DNA of 64,000 nt from contig JAPPGH010000054.1 in the NCBI GenBank assembly GCA_026914155.1, positions 1 through 64,000 of the forward strand, written 5' to 3'. The translations under genes and the position numbers were made by a program. Source of the stretch: Candidatus Palauibacter rhopaloidicola. GTDB taxonomy: Bacteria; Gemmatimonadota; Gemmatimonadetes; Palauibacterales; Palauibacteraceae. The number at the start of each line of letters is the position of its first letter. Within the stretch, counting starts at the first letter, position 1. Shown piece after piece: positions 1 through 7,143 of this stretch. The notes beneath the pieces were generated by a model. The model worked only from the letters and a program-made list of their open reading frames with translations. It did no database searches and had not been told where the DNA came from.

Positions 1-203
1 GCGAGGGAGAAGGCGAGGGAGAAGGCGAAGGCGAGGGCGAGGGAGAAGGCGAGGGAGAAGGCGAGGGCGAAGGCGAGGGTGAAGGCGAAGGAGAAGGAGA
101 GGGCGAGGGCGAAGGAGAAGGAGAGGGCGAGGGCGAAGGAGAAGGAGAGGGCGAGGGAGAAGGAGAAGGAGAGGGCGAGGGAGAAGGGGAAGGCGAGGGA
201 GAG
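1..203 (+). repeat. Gly/Glu-coding low-complexity tandem repeat
   Basis: Imperfect 6-12 nt units (GAGGGC, GAAGGA, GAAGGC in varying order) run from the window edge to about 203. In frame 3 they encode an uninterrupted Glu-Gly dipeptide repeat, so this is a protein repeat in the partial gene rather than a non-coding satellite. It probably forms a disordered acidic stalk. The array continues to the left of the window, so its full length is unknown. Confidence 0.9.
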
Positions 204-1118
204 CCCATAACCGTAGCGTTCACGCTGCGTTGCGATGGGACGGTCGTGCGAGGCAACACCGGCGGTTGCAGCGTTTCCGCGCCAACCGACGTAACTCTGA
301 GCACACTGCATTTCTTGTGGTCGGCGTCGGGGAGCCGTGCGAGAAAGTCCGGCTACGGAGCCTCCGCGTGGGAGGGGACGGCAGTGGGGCCTACAACGAT
401 CTCGGTAACGGTTTCGGATCCGGCGGGGGAGATCGCCAGCTTCAGCGACGCCCGGAAGATCAACGTGACCCCGCGCTCGTGGACGTTCAACCGACCGACC
501 CCGGCCAAGGGTAGTCGGGCGACCTATGGGGGCACGGGCTGGGACAAAGGCAAGTGGGGACAGCACGATGCTGGCACCACCACCGTCTCGCTCGTCGCCG
601 AAGGGGACGGCCCCTGGAAGGGTGTGTACATGGCCGCCGGACCGCCCGTTCATAACGGCAACAACAGGATCACGCTGCATTTCGATCTTGACCCCAATGG
701 CAGCGCGCATCCAAAGGCAAATCAGGTTTCGTGCTTTGCCGCCAAGAGTACCGCCGCGAAAGCCAACGTTGTCGCGGTGAACGCGGCGTGCGGGACATCG
801 TCGGCACTGTCCACTTGGAGGGCCCGTGTGATTGCGCACGAGGAGGCCCACGCCAACGCCGGGGACAAGTGCCTGCGATCCGCGTCGACAAGAAGCAAGA
901 TCGCCGAATTGGAGCAGACTACCGGGAGTGATGTAACCAATGTTCGGACCAGGTTGCACAACTTGTGGACAAACTTCTGGCAAAATGACGTGCTCCCAGC
1001 GTTCGAGGGAAAGCTAACGACGCCGACCAGCCCTAAGTTTTGGGACTACCGTTTCAAGAGCCGTTGGAATCACCACGCGCTGATGGGCGGGCGGGAAGGT
1101 GGAGCCACTAGCTGCTGA
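3..1118 (+). CDS. Repeat-stalk protein with an HEEAH motif, 5' partial
   Basis: Frame 3 is open from the window edge to the TGA at 1116-1118, giving 371 visible residues. The first ~67 residues are a Glu-Gly repeat. Next comes a region with an Ig-like/beta-sandwich look, rich in Thr and Ser, and then a helical part. HEEAH at bases 837-851 fits the HExxH pattern of zinc metallopeptidases, followed by a helix rich in Lys, Arg and Glu. Four Cys are scattered in the C-terminal half, which suits an exported protein. The start is outside the window; GTG 246 is only an internal codon. I do not recognise the family. A surface-anchored peptidase-like protein is the best guess, and the third metal ligand is not obvious. 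Confidence 0.6.
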   Translation, partial: EGEGEGEGEGEGEGEGEGEGEGEGEGEGEGEGEGEGEGEGEGEGEGEGEGEGEGEGEGEGEGEGEGEPITVAFTLRCDGTVVRGNTGGCSVSAPTDVTLSTLHFLWSASGSRARKSGYGASAWEGTAVGPTTISVTVSDPAGEIASFSDARKINVTPRSWTFNRPTPAKGSRATYGGTGWDKGKWGQHDAGTTTVSLVAEGDGPWKGVYMAAGPPVHNGNNRITLHFDLDPNGSAHPKANQVSCFAAKSTAAKANVVAVNAACGTSSALSTWRARVIAHEEAHANAGDKCLRSASTRSKIAELEQTTGSDVTNVRTRLHNLWTNFWQNDVLPAFEGKLTTPTSPKFWDYRFKSRWNHHALMGGREGGATSC

Positions 1119-1178
1119 ACACTGTTTCACCGTACCCCCTTGCCATAAGACACACAACGAAGATCGGAGGATGTTGAT

Positions 1179-1994
1179 ATGAATTCGAGAACACGGAGCA
1201 GGGTACGAGGAGCCGTCATGCTGACCGCGCTTCTTTCGCCGAGCGAAGGCGTCGGGCAGGAGCGGGAGCGGATGCAGGAGATCCCGTTTGGACCGGGACT
1301 GGTGCTGGACGAGGACGGCGAACAACGGCTGCCGACCCCGGAGGACGCGCTGAGGGCCTTCTGGGATCCATCGATTCTTCCCCACCCTGGGAGCTGGGCT
1401 GCGCGCACCGAACCGGCTATCGCAGTACTTGGGCAGGAGTACGAGCGTCATCCGACGGTAGAACTGGACGCGCTGGCGAACGCGCTGGCCGATTCAATCC
1501 TCGCATCTGAAGTCCCCGAGGACATGACCGAGGAGTACAGGCGCCAAGCCGACATTTTCTCGACGCTGGCGGCGGCCGCTCGCGGTTACGAACCGCTAGA
1601 AAGGGTGCCGCATCCGGCGTCTTTCGACGCGCTGGTCCGGATCTACGAGACGATTGTAGCCAAGGAACTGGCCGACGGCGGCACAGACCCTGTGGAGGAA
1701 CTCCGACGTCGGGGGAGGCCGGGCGGCCACTGGCTGCGGCTAAAAGACGCACTGCGGTCCATCTTCGACGCGGATCGTACGGGACGCGGAGCGGACTACG
1801 TACTGGCCGTGGTCGCCGGGACCGAGCCGCCACACGTTGAAGATGTTTGGCCGATCCGTCCCGGCTCCCTATGGTGCGAAGCGGCAGATATCGTGCGGAA
1901 GAACTCCGGGCTTGGCGACCATCCGCGGAAGGGTGAGTTGCCGCCTCTCGCGCTGGACGACGAGATGTTCTACCAACTCTGCGGATACCACTAG
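1179..1994 (+). CDS. Secreted protein of unknown function, paralog A
   Basis: A 271-aa protein with a basic N-terminus and a hydrophobic segment (GAVMLTALLSPSEGVGQ) that looks like a signal peptide. The ATG at 1179 is preceded by GGAGG at 1166-1170, good ribosome-binding spacing. The mature part is acidic and mostly helical, ending in the sequence DDEMFYQLCGYH. It is strongly similar along its length to the gene at 2538-3341, and its N-terminal half matches the broken copy at 2048-2536, so the three form a tandem duplication. I recognise no domain and propose no function. Confidence 0.7.
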   Translation: MNSRTRSRVRGAVMLTALLSPSEGVGQERERMQEIPFGPGLVLDEDGEQRLPTPEDALRAFWDPSILPHPGSWAARTEPAIAVLGQEYERHPTVELDALANALADSILASEVPEDMTEEYRRQADIFSTLAAAARGYEPLERVPHPASFDALVRIYETIVAKELADGGTDPVEELRRRGRPGGHWLRLKDALRSIFDADRTGRGADYVLAVVAGTEPPHVEDVWPIRPGSLWCEAADIVRKNSGLGDHPRKGELPPLALDDEMFYQLCGYH

Positions 1995-2047
1995 ATCTTG
2001 ATCTCAGGGTGGTTGTTCACCGGCTCGACGAGTAAGAGTCTCGGACG

Positions 2048-2536
2048 ATGGGAAGCAAGTCGGTGACGTCCTTTCGGACGTTCGCTTTTTTTGCTGCGGC
2101 AGTGTCGGTGCCGGGGGGCGGATCGGCGCAGGATTGGACGGAGCGACTTCCGCCGCCTCAGCTTCAATCGGCGCTCATACGCGACGGGGACGCGTGGCGG
2201 TTCTCGACCTCGCTCGACGCGCTTCGAGTGCTACGCGAACCGCCCCCTCCGGGGCGCTGGTGGCCGGAGAGCGATCCCGCCGTAGCCGAGCTGGTGCAGC
2301 GGTCGCGAGCGGCGTTGGACGCGTTAACGGATCCTTGGCGACGCTAGTGCTGGACGAGTCGGCGGACAAGGACCTTCGACGGGAAGCGGTCATTGGCGCT
2401 CATCCGAGCGGCCAACGCCGACAAAGCGTACTCGGACGACGGCCTCGTGGTTCTCTATCGCTACGACCGTGAGGCGCTTCCGGATTTGGAAGCGTACCGA
2501 ACGCACGGTCGGCGCAACCGCGCCATGTGGTACTGA
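2048..2536 (+). pseudogene. Frameshifted paralog B of the tandem secreted family
   Basis: Starts with a signal-peptide-like segment (FRTFAFFAAAVSVPGGGSAQ) and follows paralogs A and C until about 2332, where the frame runs into TAG at 2345-2347. The similarity continues in the -1 frame (SLATLVLDESADKDLRREAV, about 2332-2392). It then returns to the original frame (LALIRAANADKAYSDDG onwards) until TGA 2534-2536. Two compensating single-base shifts therefore break it. It also lacks the last ~100 residues of its neighbours. A sequencing error at both sites is possible, but the missing C-terminus argues for real decay. Confidence 0.7.
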
Positions 2537-2537
2537 T

Positions 2538-3341
2538 ATGCTGCGTTGTGGACAGACGGAACTGGTACGGGGAACCGTCGTGCTGGTCGCGCTTCTTTCG
2601 CCGGGCGAAGTCGTCGCACAGGAGCGGGAGAGGCCTAAGGAAATCCTGCTCGGACCGGGGATGGTGCTAGACGAAGACGGGGGATGGCGGCTGCCCACCC
2701 CGGCGGACGCGCTGAGGGCCTTTTGGGAGCCATCGATTCTTCCCCACCCCGAGAACTGGGCTGCCCGCACCGAGCCGGCTATCGCCGTATTGCGGCAGGA
2801 GTACGAACGCCGTTCGACGGTCGAACTGGACGCGCTTGCGAACGCCCTAGCCGATTCAATTCTTGCGTCCGACATGACCGAGGAGTACAGACTTCAGGAC
2901 GACATCTTTTGGACGCTGCGCTTGGCAGCGATTGGAGACGCGGACAGAGATGGGGCACCGCACACGGGGTCGTTCGACGCGCTCGTACGGATCTACGAGA
3001 CGATCGTGGCCCAGGCGCTGGCCGATGGCGGCACGGACCCCGTGGAAGAACTCGAACGTTCGAGGGGGCCGTCAGGCGACTGGCAGCTAACGAGCGCGCT
3101 TCAGGCCATATTCTCAGCGGATCGTACGGGCCGCGGAGCCGACTATGTGCTGGCCGTGGTCGCCGCGAACGAGCCGCCGAACATCGAAGATGTCTGGCCG
3201 ATGCGTCTTGGCTCTCTTTGGTGCGAAGCGGCGGATATTGTGCGGCAGAACTCCGGGCGAGGAGATCATCCGCGGAAGGGTGAGTTGCCGCCCCTCGCAC
3301 AGGACGACGAGATGTTCTACCAGCTTTGCGGGTATCACTAG
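2538..3341 (+). CDS. Secreted protein of unknown function, paralog C
   Basis: A 267-aa protein from ATG 2538, one base after the stop of the broken paralog B. Translation could also start upstream at 2469, but ATG 2538 yields a signal peptide (TVVLVALLSPGEVVAQ) at the same place as in paralog A. Most of the mature sequence matches paralog A. The longest identical stretches are SLWCEAADIVR, GDHPRKGELPPLA and DDEMFYQLCGYH. Paralog A carries two extra residues (VP) before its EDMTEEYR. No known domain is recognised. Confidence 0.7.
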   Translation: MLRCGQTELVRGTVVLVALLSPGEVVAQERERPKEILLGPGMVLDEDGGWRLPTPADALRAFWEPSILPHPENWAARTEPAIAVLRQEYERRSTVELDALANALADSILASDMTEEYRLQDDIFWTLRLAAIGDADRDGAPHTGSFDALVRIYETIVAQALADGGTDPVEELERSRGPSGDWQLTSALQAIFSADRTGRGADYVLAVVAANEPPNIEDVWPMRLGSLWCEAADIVRQNSGRGDHPRKGELPPLAQDDEMFYQLCGYH

Positions 3342-3650
3342 AATGGGAAGGTGACGGCGGTCGTGCGTTGGGTTTCTTGGGCAACCTGACTTCGGCCTGC
3401 CAACGACCGCGGTTCGCGCTGCGGTCCAAGGGGCCGCGGATGTGCTCATGACGATCACAGCCAGCGACCGGATGGGAGCTGGAGGGTTCCGAGTATTGTC
3501 CGGGTGACTCGCTCGGGATTGGGGTGCCGCAGGCGTGGGAAATCCAAGCCGCTTACCGGTCGGTAATCGGGGGGGGAGCCGGATGATCGTCATCGCCGTG
3601 CTGTGCCAAGCGAAGCCGACTCATGTGGACGCTCGTGACGAACGACGGCG
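3342..3650. other. Intergenic region without a recognisable gene
   Basis: Short open frames exist on both strands, but none has a recognisable motif, ribosome-binding site or family resemblance. The stretch lies between the tandem secreted genes and the IS256 remnant. It may be flanking DNA of an old insertion. Confidence 0.5.
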
Positions 3651-3855
3651 GGAGTGTCGGGAGTGTCAGATTTTCTGTGTAAATGGCCCTCTCACTCATA
3701 CGGGCACTCGGCCCTCGAACGCGATCGACAGGTGGTTCAGGGCGGCGGTCCAGTCCTGAACGGGCCGGGTCCAGCGCTCCGAGGCCCTGTCGATCGCAAG
3801 GTACAACACCTTCCTGACCGCCTCCGGGGTCGGGAACGCGCCGGGGAGCCTCAGC
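3651..3855 (-). mobile_element. IS256-family insertion sequence remnant (transposase C-terminus and right end)
   Basis: The minus strand from about 3855 to the TGA at 3698-3696 encodes GAFPTPEAVRKVLYLAI, then RASERWTRPVQDWTAALNHL and SIAFEGRVPV. This is the characteristic C-terminal end of IS256/mutator transposases. Beyond the stop is a terminal-repeat-like sequence, GAGTGTCAGATTTTCTGTGT (3661-3680), typical of IS256-type ends. An adjacent partial copy, GGAGTGTC, lies at 3651. The rest of the transposase is missing, cut off where the relaxase gene begins. It marks a junction between two mobile elements. Confidence 0.8.
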
Positions 3856-5374
3856 GGCTCGGCCCGGAGTCGCGATCCAGCCCGGGCCGCCTCGTCCTTT
3901 CCAGCAGTTGCCTTGTCATCTCCACTCGCTCCCTGGCCCTGCGCCGTAGGTGCCGGAGTATCCGGTCAAGTCCGTCACCCGCGCGCTCAGCCGCTCGACT
4001 TGCCGCTGCAAGGCTTCGACCTGTTCTCGCAACGCTTCGATCCGTCCGGAGTGCCGCCGCTGTTCCGTTTCGTACTGCTCGGACAACCTTTCCAATGCGG
4101 CCGTCAGCCGCCGCTCCATATCGGTCACGCAGCTCCCTCCTCACTCCCTCAACAGCTTCAAGTAGGGCCGTCCGTCCAGGGTGAAGGCCGGCCGGACCGT
4201 CGTGCCGGCGGGCAGCGACACGTACCGGTCCCCGCTGCTCTCCAGCAACTCGACGCCCCAGGTCGTCTCCTCGATCTCGGCCAGCATCGCGCGCGCCCAC
4301 CCGGTCCGCGTGTCCAGCTCGTCCAAGGTCTCGATCCGGTCGTGGATGCTCCTCGACAGCCAGTGCATCGTCCCCAAGCTTCCGAAGCAGATACCCAGGA
4401 AGAGGCTCATGCCGACGACCAGCGGCCGGAGCCAGGCCCTCATCAGCAACTCGCGCATCTTCCCGGTCGCCTCGACCGTATCGGCCTCGATGGTACGCAG
4501 CGCGCCGTTTGCGACAGCGCTCAAGCTCTCGCCGAGCCGCGCGAGCTCGCGCGCGGCTTCGTCCTCGATCCGCCTCCGGTCGGCCTCCAGCCTGCTCCTC
4601 AGCCGGGAGGTCAAGTCGCCCGGGCTCGAAGTCTCGTTCATACAGTTCTCCTCTCAGCCGCCACCGCTTCCCGCTGTCGGGATCGCGGGCGGTGATGTAG
4701 TCCTTGCCTTGGCGGGTCACGTCGAGGCCAACGTCCTCCAGCGCGGAGACCACGTCGGCTCGGTCCTTGACCGCGCCGTGCTCGACGCGCTGCACGAGGT
4801 AGTCGCGGATCAGCGTGCGCGGATCCGCCTCGTGTTCGAGTCCGGCCCTGAGCTTCGACGCCTCGATGTAGGCCACGTGGCCCGGTCGCTGCGCCCTCGC
4901 GCGCTTCGGGTCGTCCGGTCGGCTCCAGCCGTGCTCGTGGTTGAAGGCGTCGCGCAGCGGATCGAACGTTCGCTGCCAACCGGGCGGGGCAATGTTGAGG
5001 CTGCGGCCCGTCTGTAGGTCGCACTGCGCGGCCAGAATGTGTACGTGGACGCCGCCGCCGCGCTCGCGGTGCAGCACCGCCGTCCACGCGTAGCGGTCCG
5101 GCTCCAGCCCCGCCCACGCCGTCTTCTCGAACTCGTCGAGGACCGCTTCGATCTGCTCATCGGTGGGCCGGTCCTCCGGCGCCCACGCGATCACGGCCGA
5201 CCTGTATTTGCGCTCGAAGTCGAGCGAGTCGGCCACGGCGGCCACCATGTCCGGGTTCCCGCGCCACACTTCGACGCCCTCGCGCTCCCGTCCCTCGGCG
5301 TCCAACTCGCCGACGAGGTACTTGGCCGCCGCCTTGGCCGAGCCCTTCCCGTGGGACAGGAACCTAACGAGCAT
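3851..5374 (-). CDS. mobA: Relaxase, ColE1 MbeA/MobA type
   Basis: A 507-aa DNA-nicking relaxase that would cut oriT and pilot the strand during conjugative mobilization. The N-terminal ~135 residues carry the expected motifs: a candidate catalytic Tyr in AAAKYLVGE (about residue 19), and a metal-binding His cluster in LHRERGGGVHVHI (His102, 110, 112). The start ATG 5374 overlaps the end of mobC by 11 nt. The second half is Arg/Glu/Ala-rich and predicted helical, and contains two other genes in other frames, exactly as mbeA does in ColE1. The length is close to ColE1 MbeA as I remember it. The stop sits at the IS256 junction, so the extreme C-terminus may have been altered. Confidence 0.85.
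   Translation of the reverse strand: MLVRFLSHGKGSAKAAAKYLVGELDAEGREREGVEVWRGNPDMVAAVADSLDFERKYRSAVIAWAPEDRPTDEQIEAVLDEFEKTAWAGLEPDRYAWTAVLHRERGGGVHVHILAAQCDLQTGRSLNIAPPGWQRTFDPLRDAFNHEHGWSRPDDPKRARAQRPGHVAYIEASKLRAGLEHEADPRTLIRDYLVQRVEHGAVKDRADVVSALEDVGLDVTRQGKDYITARDPDSGKRWRLRGELYERDFEPGRLDLPAEEQAGGRPEADRGRSRARARAARRELERCRKRRAAYHRGRYGRGDREDARVADEGLAPAAGRRHEPLPGYLLRKLGDDALAVEEHPRPDRDLGRAGHADRVGARDAGRDRGDDLGRRVAGEQRGPVRVAARRHDGPAGLHPGRTALLEAVEGVRRELRDRYGAAADGRIGKVVRAVRNGTAAALRTDRSVARTGRSLAAASRAAERAGDGLDRILRHLRRRARERVEMTRQLLERTRRPGLDRDSGPSR
3916..4128 (-). CDS. mbeD: MbeD-like coiled-coil mobilization protein, nested in the relaxase gene
   Basis: A 70-aa protein wholly inside the relaxase gene in another frame. 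A GTG start at 4128 is preceded by AGGAGG about 7 nt upstream; ATG 4119 is an alternative. Residues ~5-55 form a heptad-rich coiled coil (RRLTAALERLSEQYETEQRR, then EALREQVEALQRQVERL). Size, position after the MbeB-like gene and coiled-coil nature match ColE1 MbeD, an accessory mobilization/entry-exclusion protein. The name rests on organisation and physical character rather than on residue identity. Confidence 0.65.
   Translation of the reverse strand: MTDMERRLTAALERLSEQYETEQRRHSGRIEALREQVEALQRQVERLSARVTDLTGYSGTYGAGPGSEWR
4141..4641 (-). CDS. mbeB: MbeB-like membrane-anchored mobilization protein, nested in the relaxase gene
   Basis: A 166-aa protein fully contained in the relaxase gene in another frame. 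ATG 4641 has a GAGGAG ribosome-binding site about 7-8 nt upstream. Residues 1-65 are an amphipathic charged helix (EADRRRIEDEAARELARLGE). One membrane segment follows (RPLVVGMSLFLGICFGSLG, ~72-90), then a helical stretch and a beta-rich tail. This is the layout of ColE1 MbeB, which helps anchor the relaxosome to the membrane. The gene ends 13 nt before the MbeD-like start. Confidence 0.75.
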   Translation of the reverse strand: MNETSSPGDLTSRLRSRLEADRRRIEDEAARELARLGESLSAVANGALRTIEADTVEATGKMRELLMRAWLRPLVVGMSLFLGICFGSLGTMHWLSRSIHDRIETLDELDTRTGWARAMLAEIEETTWGVELLESSGDRYVSLPAGTTVRPAFTLDGRPYLKLLRE

Positions 5375-5705
5375 CGTCGGTCTCCCCGCCGATGCGGGCG
5401 ACACGGATCAGCGAGTGCTCGAACGATACGAGGTGCGCGATCACCGAGACGGCTTCGGCCGCCGAGGCGTGGGTGTTCGCCCAGCGCGCCAGCTGGTTCA
5501 GGTTGTTGCCGATGCGCGCGATCTGGCGGGTGCGCTCGCGCTCGACGGCCCGCGCGGTTGCGGTCCATGTCCGCGTCCGCGCCATCGCCTCGCGAAGCAG
5601 CGCGGAGGGGGACACGCCCGCCGCGGCCGCCTTCTCCCGCCAGGCGGCGTGCTCGGCGGGCGTGACGCGCGCGGCGACCATCACGGTGCGATGCTCATCG
5701 GCCAT
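5364..5705 (-). CDS. mobC: MobC/MbeC-type relaxosome accessory protein
   Basis: A 113-aa protein from ATG 5705. The N-terminus (MVAARVTPAEHAAWREKAAA, followed by GVSPSALLREAM) resembles the ribbon-helix-helix DNA-binding end of MobC. The C-terminus has the MobC signature RIGNNLNQLARWANT. It would bind oriT next to the relaxase and open the DNA for nicking. It directly precedes and overlaps the relaxase gene, the mbeC-mbeA order of ColE1. Longer upstream starts in the frame run through the hairpin-rich candidate oriT and are unlikely. Confidence 0.85.
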   Translation of the reverse strand: MADEHRTVMVAARVTPAEHAAWREKAAAAGVSPSALLREAMARTRTWTATARAVERERTRQIARIGNNLNQLARWANTHASAAEAVSVIAHLVSFEHSLIRVARIGGETDDAR

Positions 5706-5902
5706 TAGCGCACCGGAGGCGGGGTTCGGGGGCCTCGCCCCCGCGCGCGTCCGCTGCTCCGCGAGCGGCGCGACACGCAGGGGGTTCGAGGGGGGACGCG
5801 GCCCCCCTTGCCAGCCTCCCGTGTTCAACACGGGGTCGGCTGGCTGACCGACCCTAGTCGCGACCGACGAGCTGTCTCCCGGCCGCCGCGAAGCGCGCCG
5901 GC
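5706..5902. other. Candidate oriT region with hairpins
   Basis: This non-coding stretch sits between mobC and alpA, the usual place for oriT in ColE1-type modules. It has several foldable inverted repeats: AGGGGGG/CCCCCCT at 5789-5795 and 5802-5808, CCCGTG/CACGGG at 5818-5834, and GGGGGC-rich repeats near 5723-5740. No nic site can be assigned by eye. Confidence 0.4.
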
Positions 5903-6211
5903 TCATCGAATCGGGCGGGCCTCAGCCGCCCTGCGACGAGTGACGGGGATCCCCGGCGCGGCATCGACGCGCTCACCGGCCCGGGCGTCCTCGAACCGGC
6001 TCTCGGCGATCCGCTCGGCGACCCATTCCTCGACCTCGGCCTCGATCCAGCCCACGGCGCGCCCGCCCAGGGCGACCGGCCGGGGGAAGCTCCCCGCGGC
6101 CACCCGCACATAGATCGTGCTCCGCGACAGCCCCGTGCGCTCCATCACCTCGGGCAGCCGCAGGAACCGGGTCGGCGAGTTCGTCCTCTCACTCCTCGTG
6201 TTCTCGGTCAT
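5903..6211 (-). CDS. AlpA-family excisionase-like regulator
   Basis: A 102-aa protein with an AlpA/MerR-like helix-turn-helix: FLRLPEVMERTGLSRSTIYV, then a wing region ending in GWIEAEVEEWVAERIAESR. AlpA proteins activate or act as excisionases for integrated elements, so this fits the mobilization module downstream. ATG 6211 has a strong AGGAGGAG site about 8 nt upstream, so it is probably translated on its own, although the frame is continuous with the HTH gene upstream. Confidence 0.8.
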   Translation of the reverse strand: MTENTRSERTNSPTRFLRLPEVMERTGLSRSTIYVRVAAGSFPRPVALGGRAVGWIEAEVEEWVAERIAESRFEDARAGERVDAAPGIPVTRRRAAEARPIR

Positions 6212-6487
6212 CGTCCTGCTCCTCCTCGTTGTGCTCTGCGTTCTCGTTGGTCTCCGGGATCGCGGGCGTCGAGGCGGATCGCGCGCACCGCCCGATGCCC
6301 CCTCCTGCTCCGCGATGAACGCCAGAACCCGGTCCGCCGTTCTCAGCGACGGCGAGCGGCCACGGCCGATCTCGCGCATGAGGTTCGGGTCGCCCACCGC
6401 CTTCATGCCGAGTGCCGTCGGGCTCACGCCCGAGTCCTCGAAAAACGCGCTCACGCGCGACATGAACTGCTCTTCGAGCGTCTCCAT
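6212..6487 (-). CDS. HTH DNA-binding protein, in frame with alpA
   Basis: ATG 6487 begins METLEEQFMSRVSAFFEDSG, followed by GVSPTALGMKAVGDPNLMRE and then RGRSPSLRTADRVLAFIAEQ. This is a small helix-turn-helix family common in integrative elements. No stop separates it from AlpA, so a 194-aa HTH-linker-AlpA product (5903-6487) is possible. However, the Arg/Thr-rich linker looks unnatural. Either other frame of the linker reaches a stop within about 25 nt of the alpA start, one of them as an ATGA overlap. A one-base shift may therefore have joined two genes. The palindrome at 6527-6542 is its likely operator. Confidence 0.6.
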
Positions 6488-6526
6488 GCCTGAACGCTGA
6501 AGGACCGGCGATGAGGAAGACAACCG

Positions 6527-6542
6527 TTAGGGAATTCCCTAA
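6527..6542. promoter_or_regulatory. 16-bp palindrome, probable operator
   Basis: TTAGGGAATTCCCTAA is a perfect palindrome 40 bp upstream of the HTH gene start at 6487. Its position suggests autoregulation by the HTH protein. No second copy was seen in the element. Confidence 0.55.
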
Positions 6543-7024
6543 GTGATTAGGACGTATCAGGTTGTGTCAGAACGTCCCGGAGCCGCGAAGGAGCTCCGCC
6601 GATGGCGTGCCAAGACACCCCATGGATGTCCGGCGGAGCCGTCGTGGCGGGGTCATGGGGTGGCCGAGGGGGCCGGACGGTCTCCGCCCTCCGCCGCGAA
6701 ATGGTGTCATGCGGGTCGCGGCTACCGACCGCTACGAGCGGAGCGTTCGACGGAAGCGGTCCGGCGGCGCGGTAGGGGACACCAGCAGCGACCCGCCGGA
6801 AAGCTTGCCCGCCGCTCGAGAACGACGAGCGGGCCCGTGCTCAGCGAGACGCGGCGGGGATCAGCGACCGTTTCTGCGGGTTACCGGGCCGGGGTCCGGC
6901 GTCCCGCGAACCACATTCACGTCCCGGATCTTCCCGCCCGGACAGGGGGACGTATCGTGGGACGCCAAGCTGTCCGTGCCCATGTAAACGATTTTATAGT
7001 ATGCGCTTACATGGAAATGGTAAA
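6543..7024. other. Intergenic region between the mobilization module and the tRNA cluster
   Basis: No convincing gene: open frames here are Arg/Pro-rich and without motifs. Near the right edge an inverted repeat, CCATGTAA (6980-6987) and TTACATGG (7007-7014), brackets an AT-rich spacer. It lies 11 bp from the tRNA-Ser 3' end. It could be part of a tRNA-associated attachment region or a promoter, and neither is shown. Confidence 0.4.
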
Positions 7025-7112
7025 CGGACGGGGTGGGATTCGAACCCACGAGGCAGGGTTGCTGCCCACACGCTCTCCAGGCGTGCGCCTTAGTCCGCTC
7101 GGCCACCCGTCC
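7025..7112 (-). tRNA. tRNA-Ser (GGA)
   Basis: An 88-nt cloverleaf with a long variable arm. The acceptor stem GGACGGG pairs with CCCGTCC and the discriminator is G. The anticodon stem CACGC/GCGTG carries loop CTGGAGA, giving anticodon GGA. The T-arm is GGGTTCGAATCCC. Its 3' end points at the mobilization module, the side on which tRNA-targeting elements integrate. Confidence 0.95.
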
Positions 7113-7143
7113 GGAAGCCTCCGGGGTGAGACCGGAGGTAGGT

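Noticed and set aside
1..203. CRISPR array
   Set aside because: There are no unique spacers; units of 6-12 nt keep one coding frame for Glu-Gly.
2048..2536. Programmed frameshifting in paralog B
   Set aside because: No slippery heptamer or strong stimulatory structure seen, two shifts would be needed, and the C-terminus is lost; decay is simpler.
3660..7112. Complete integrative mobilizable element
   Set aside because: No integrase gene, and no repeat of the tRNA-Ser 3' end on the far side of the module, so intact boundaries cannot be claimed.
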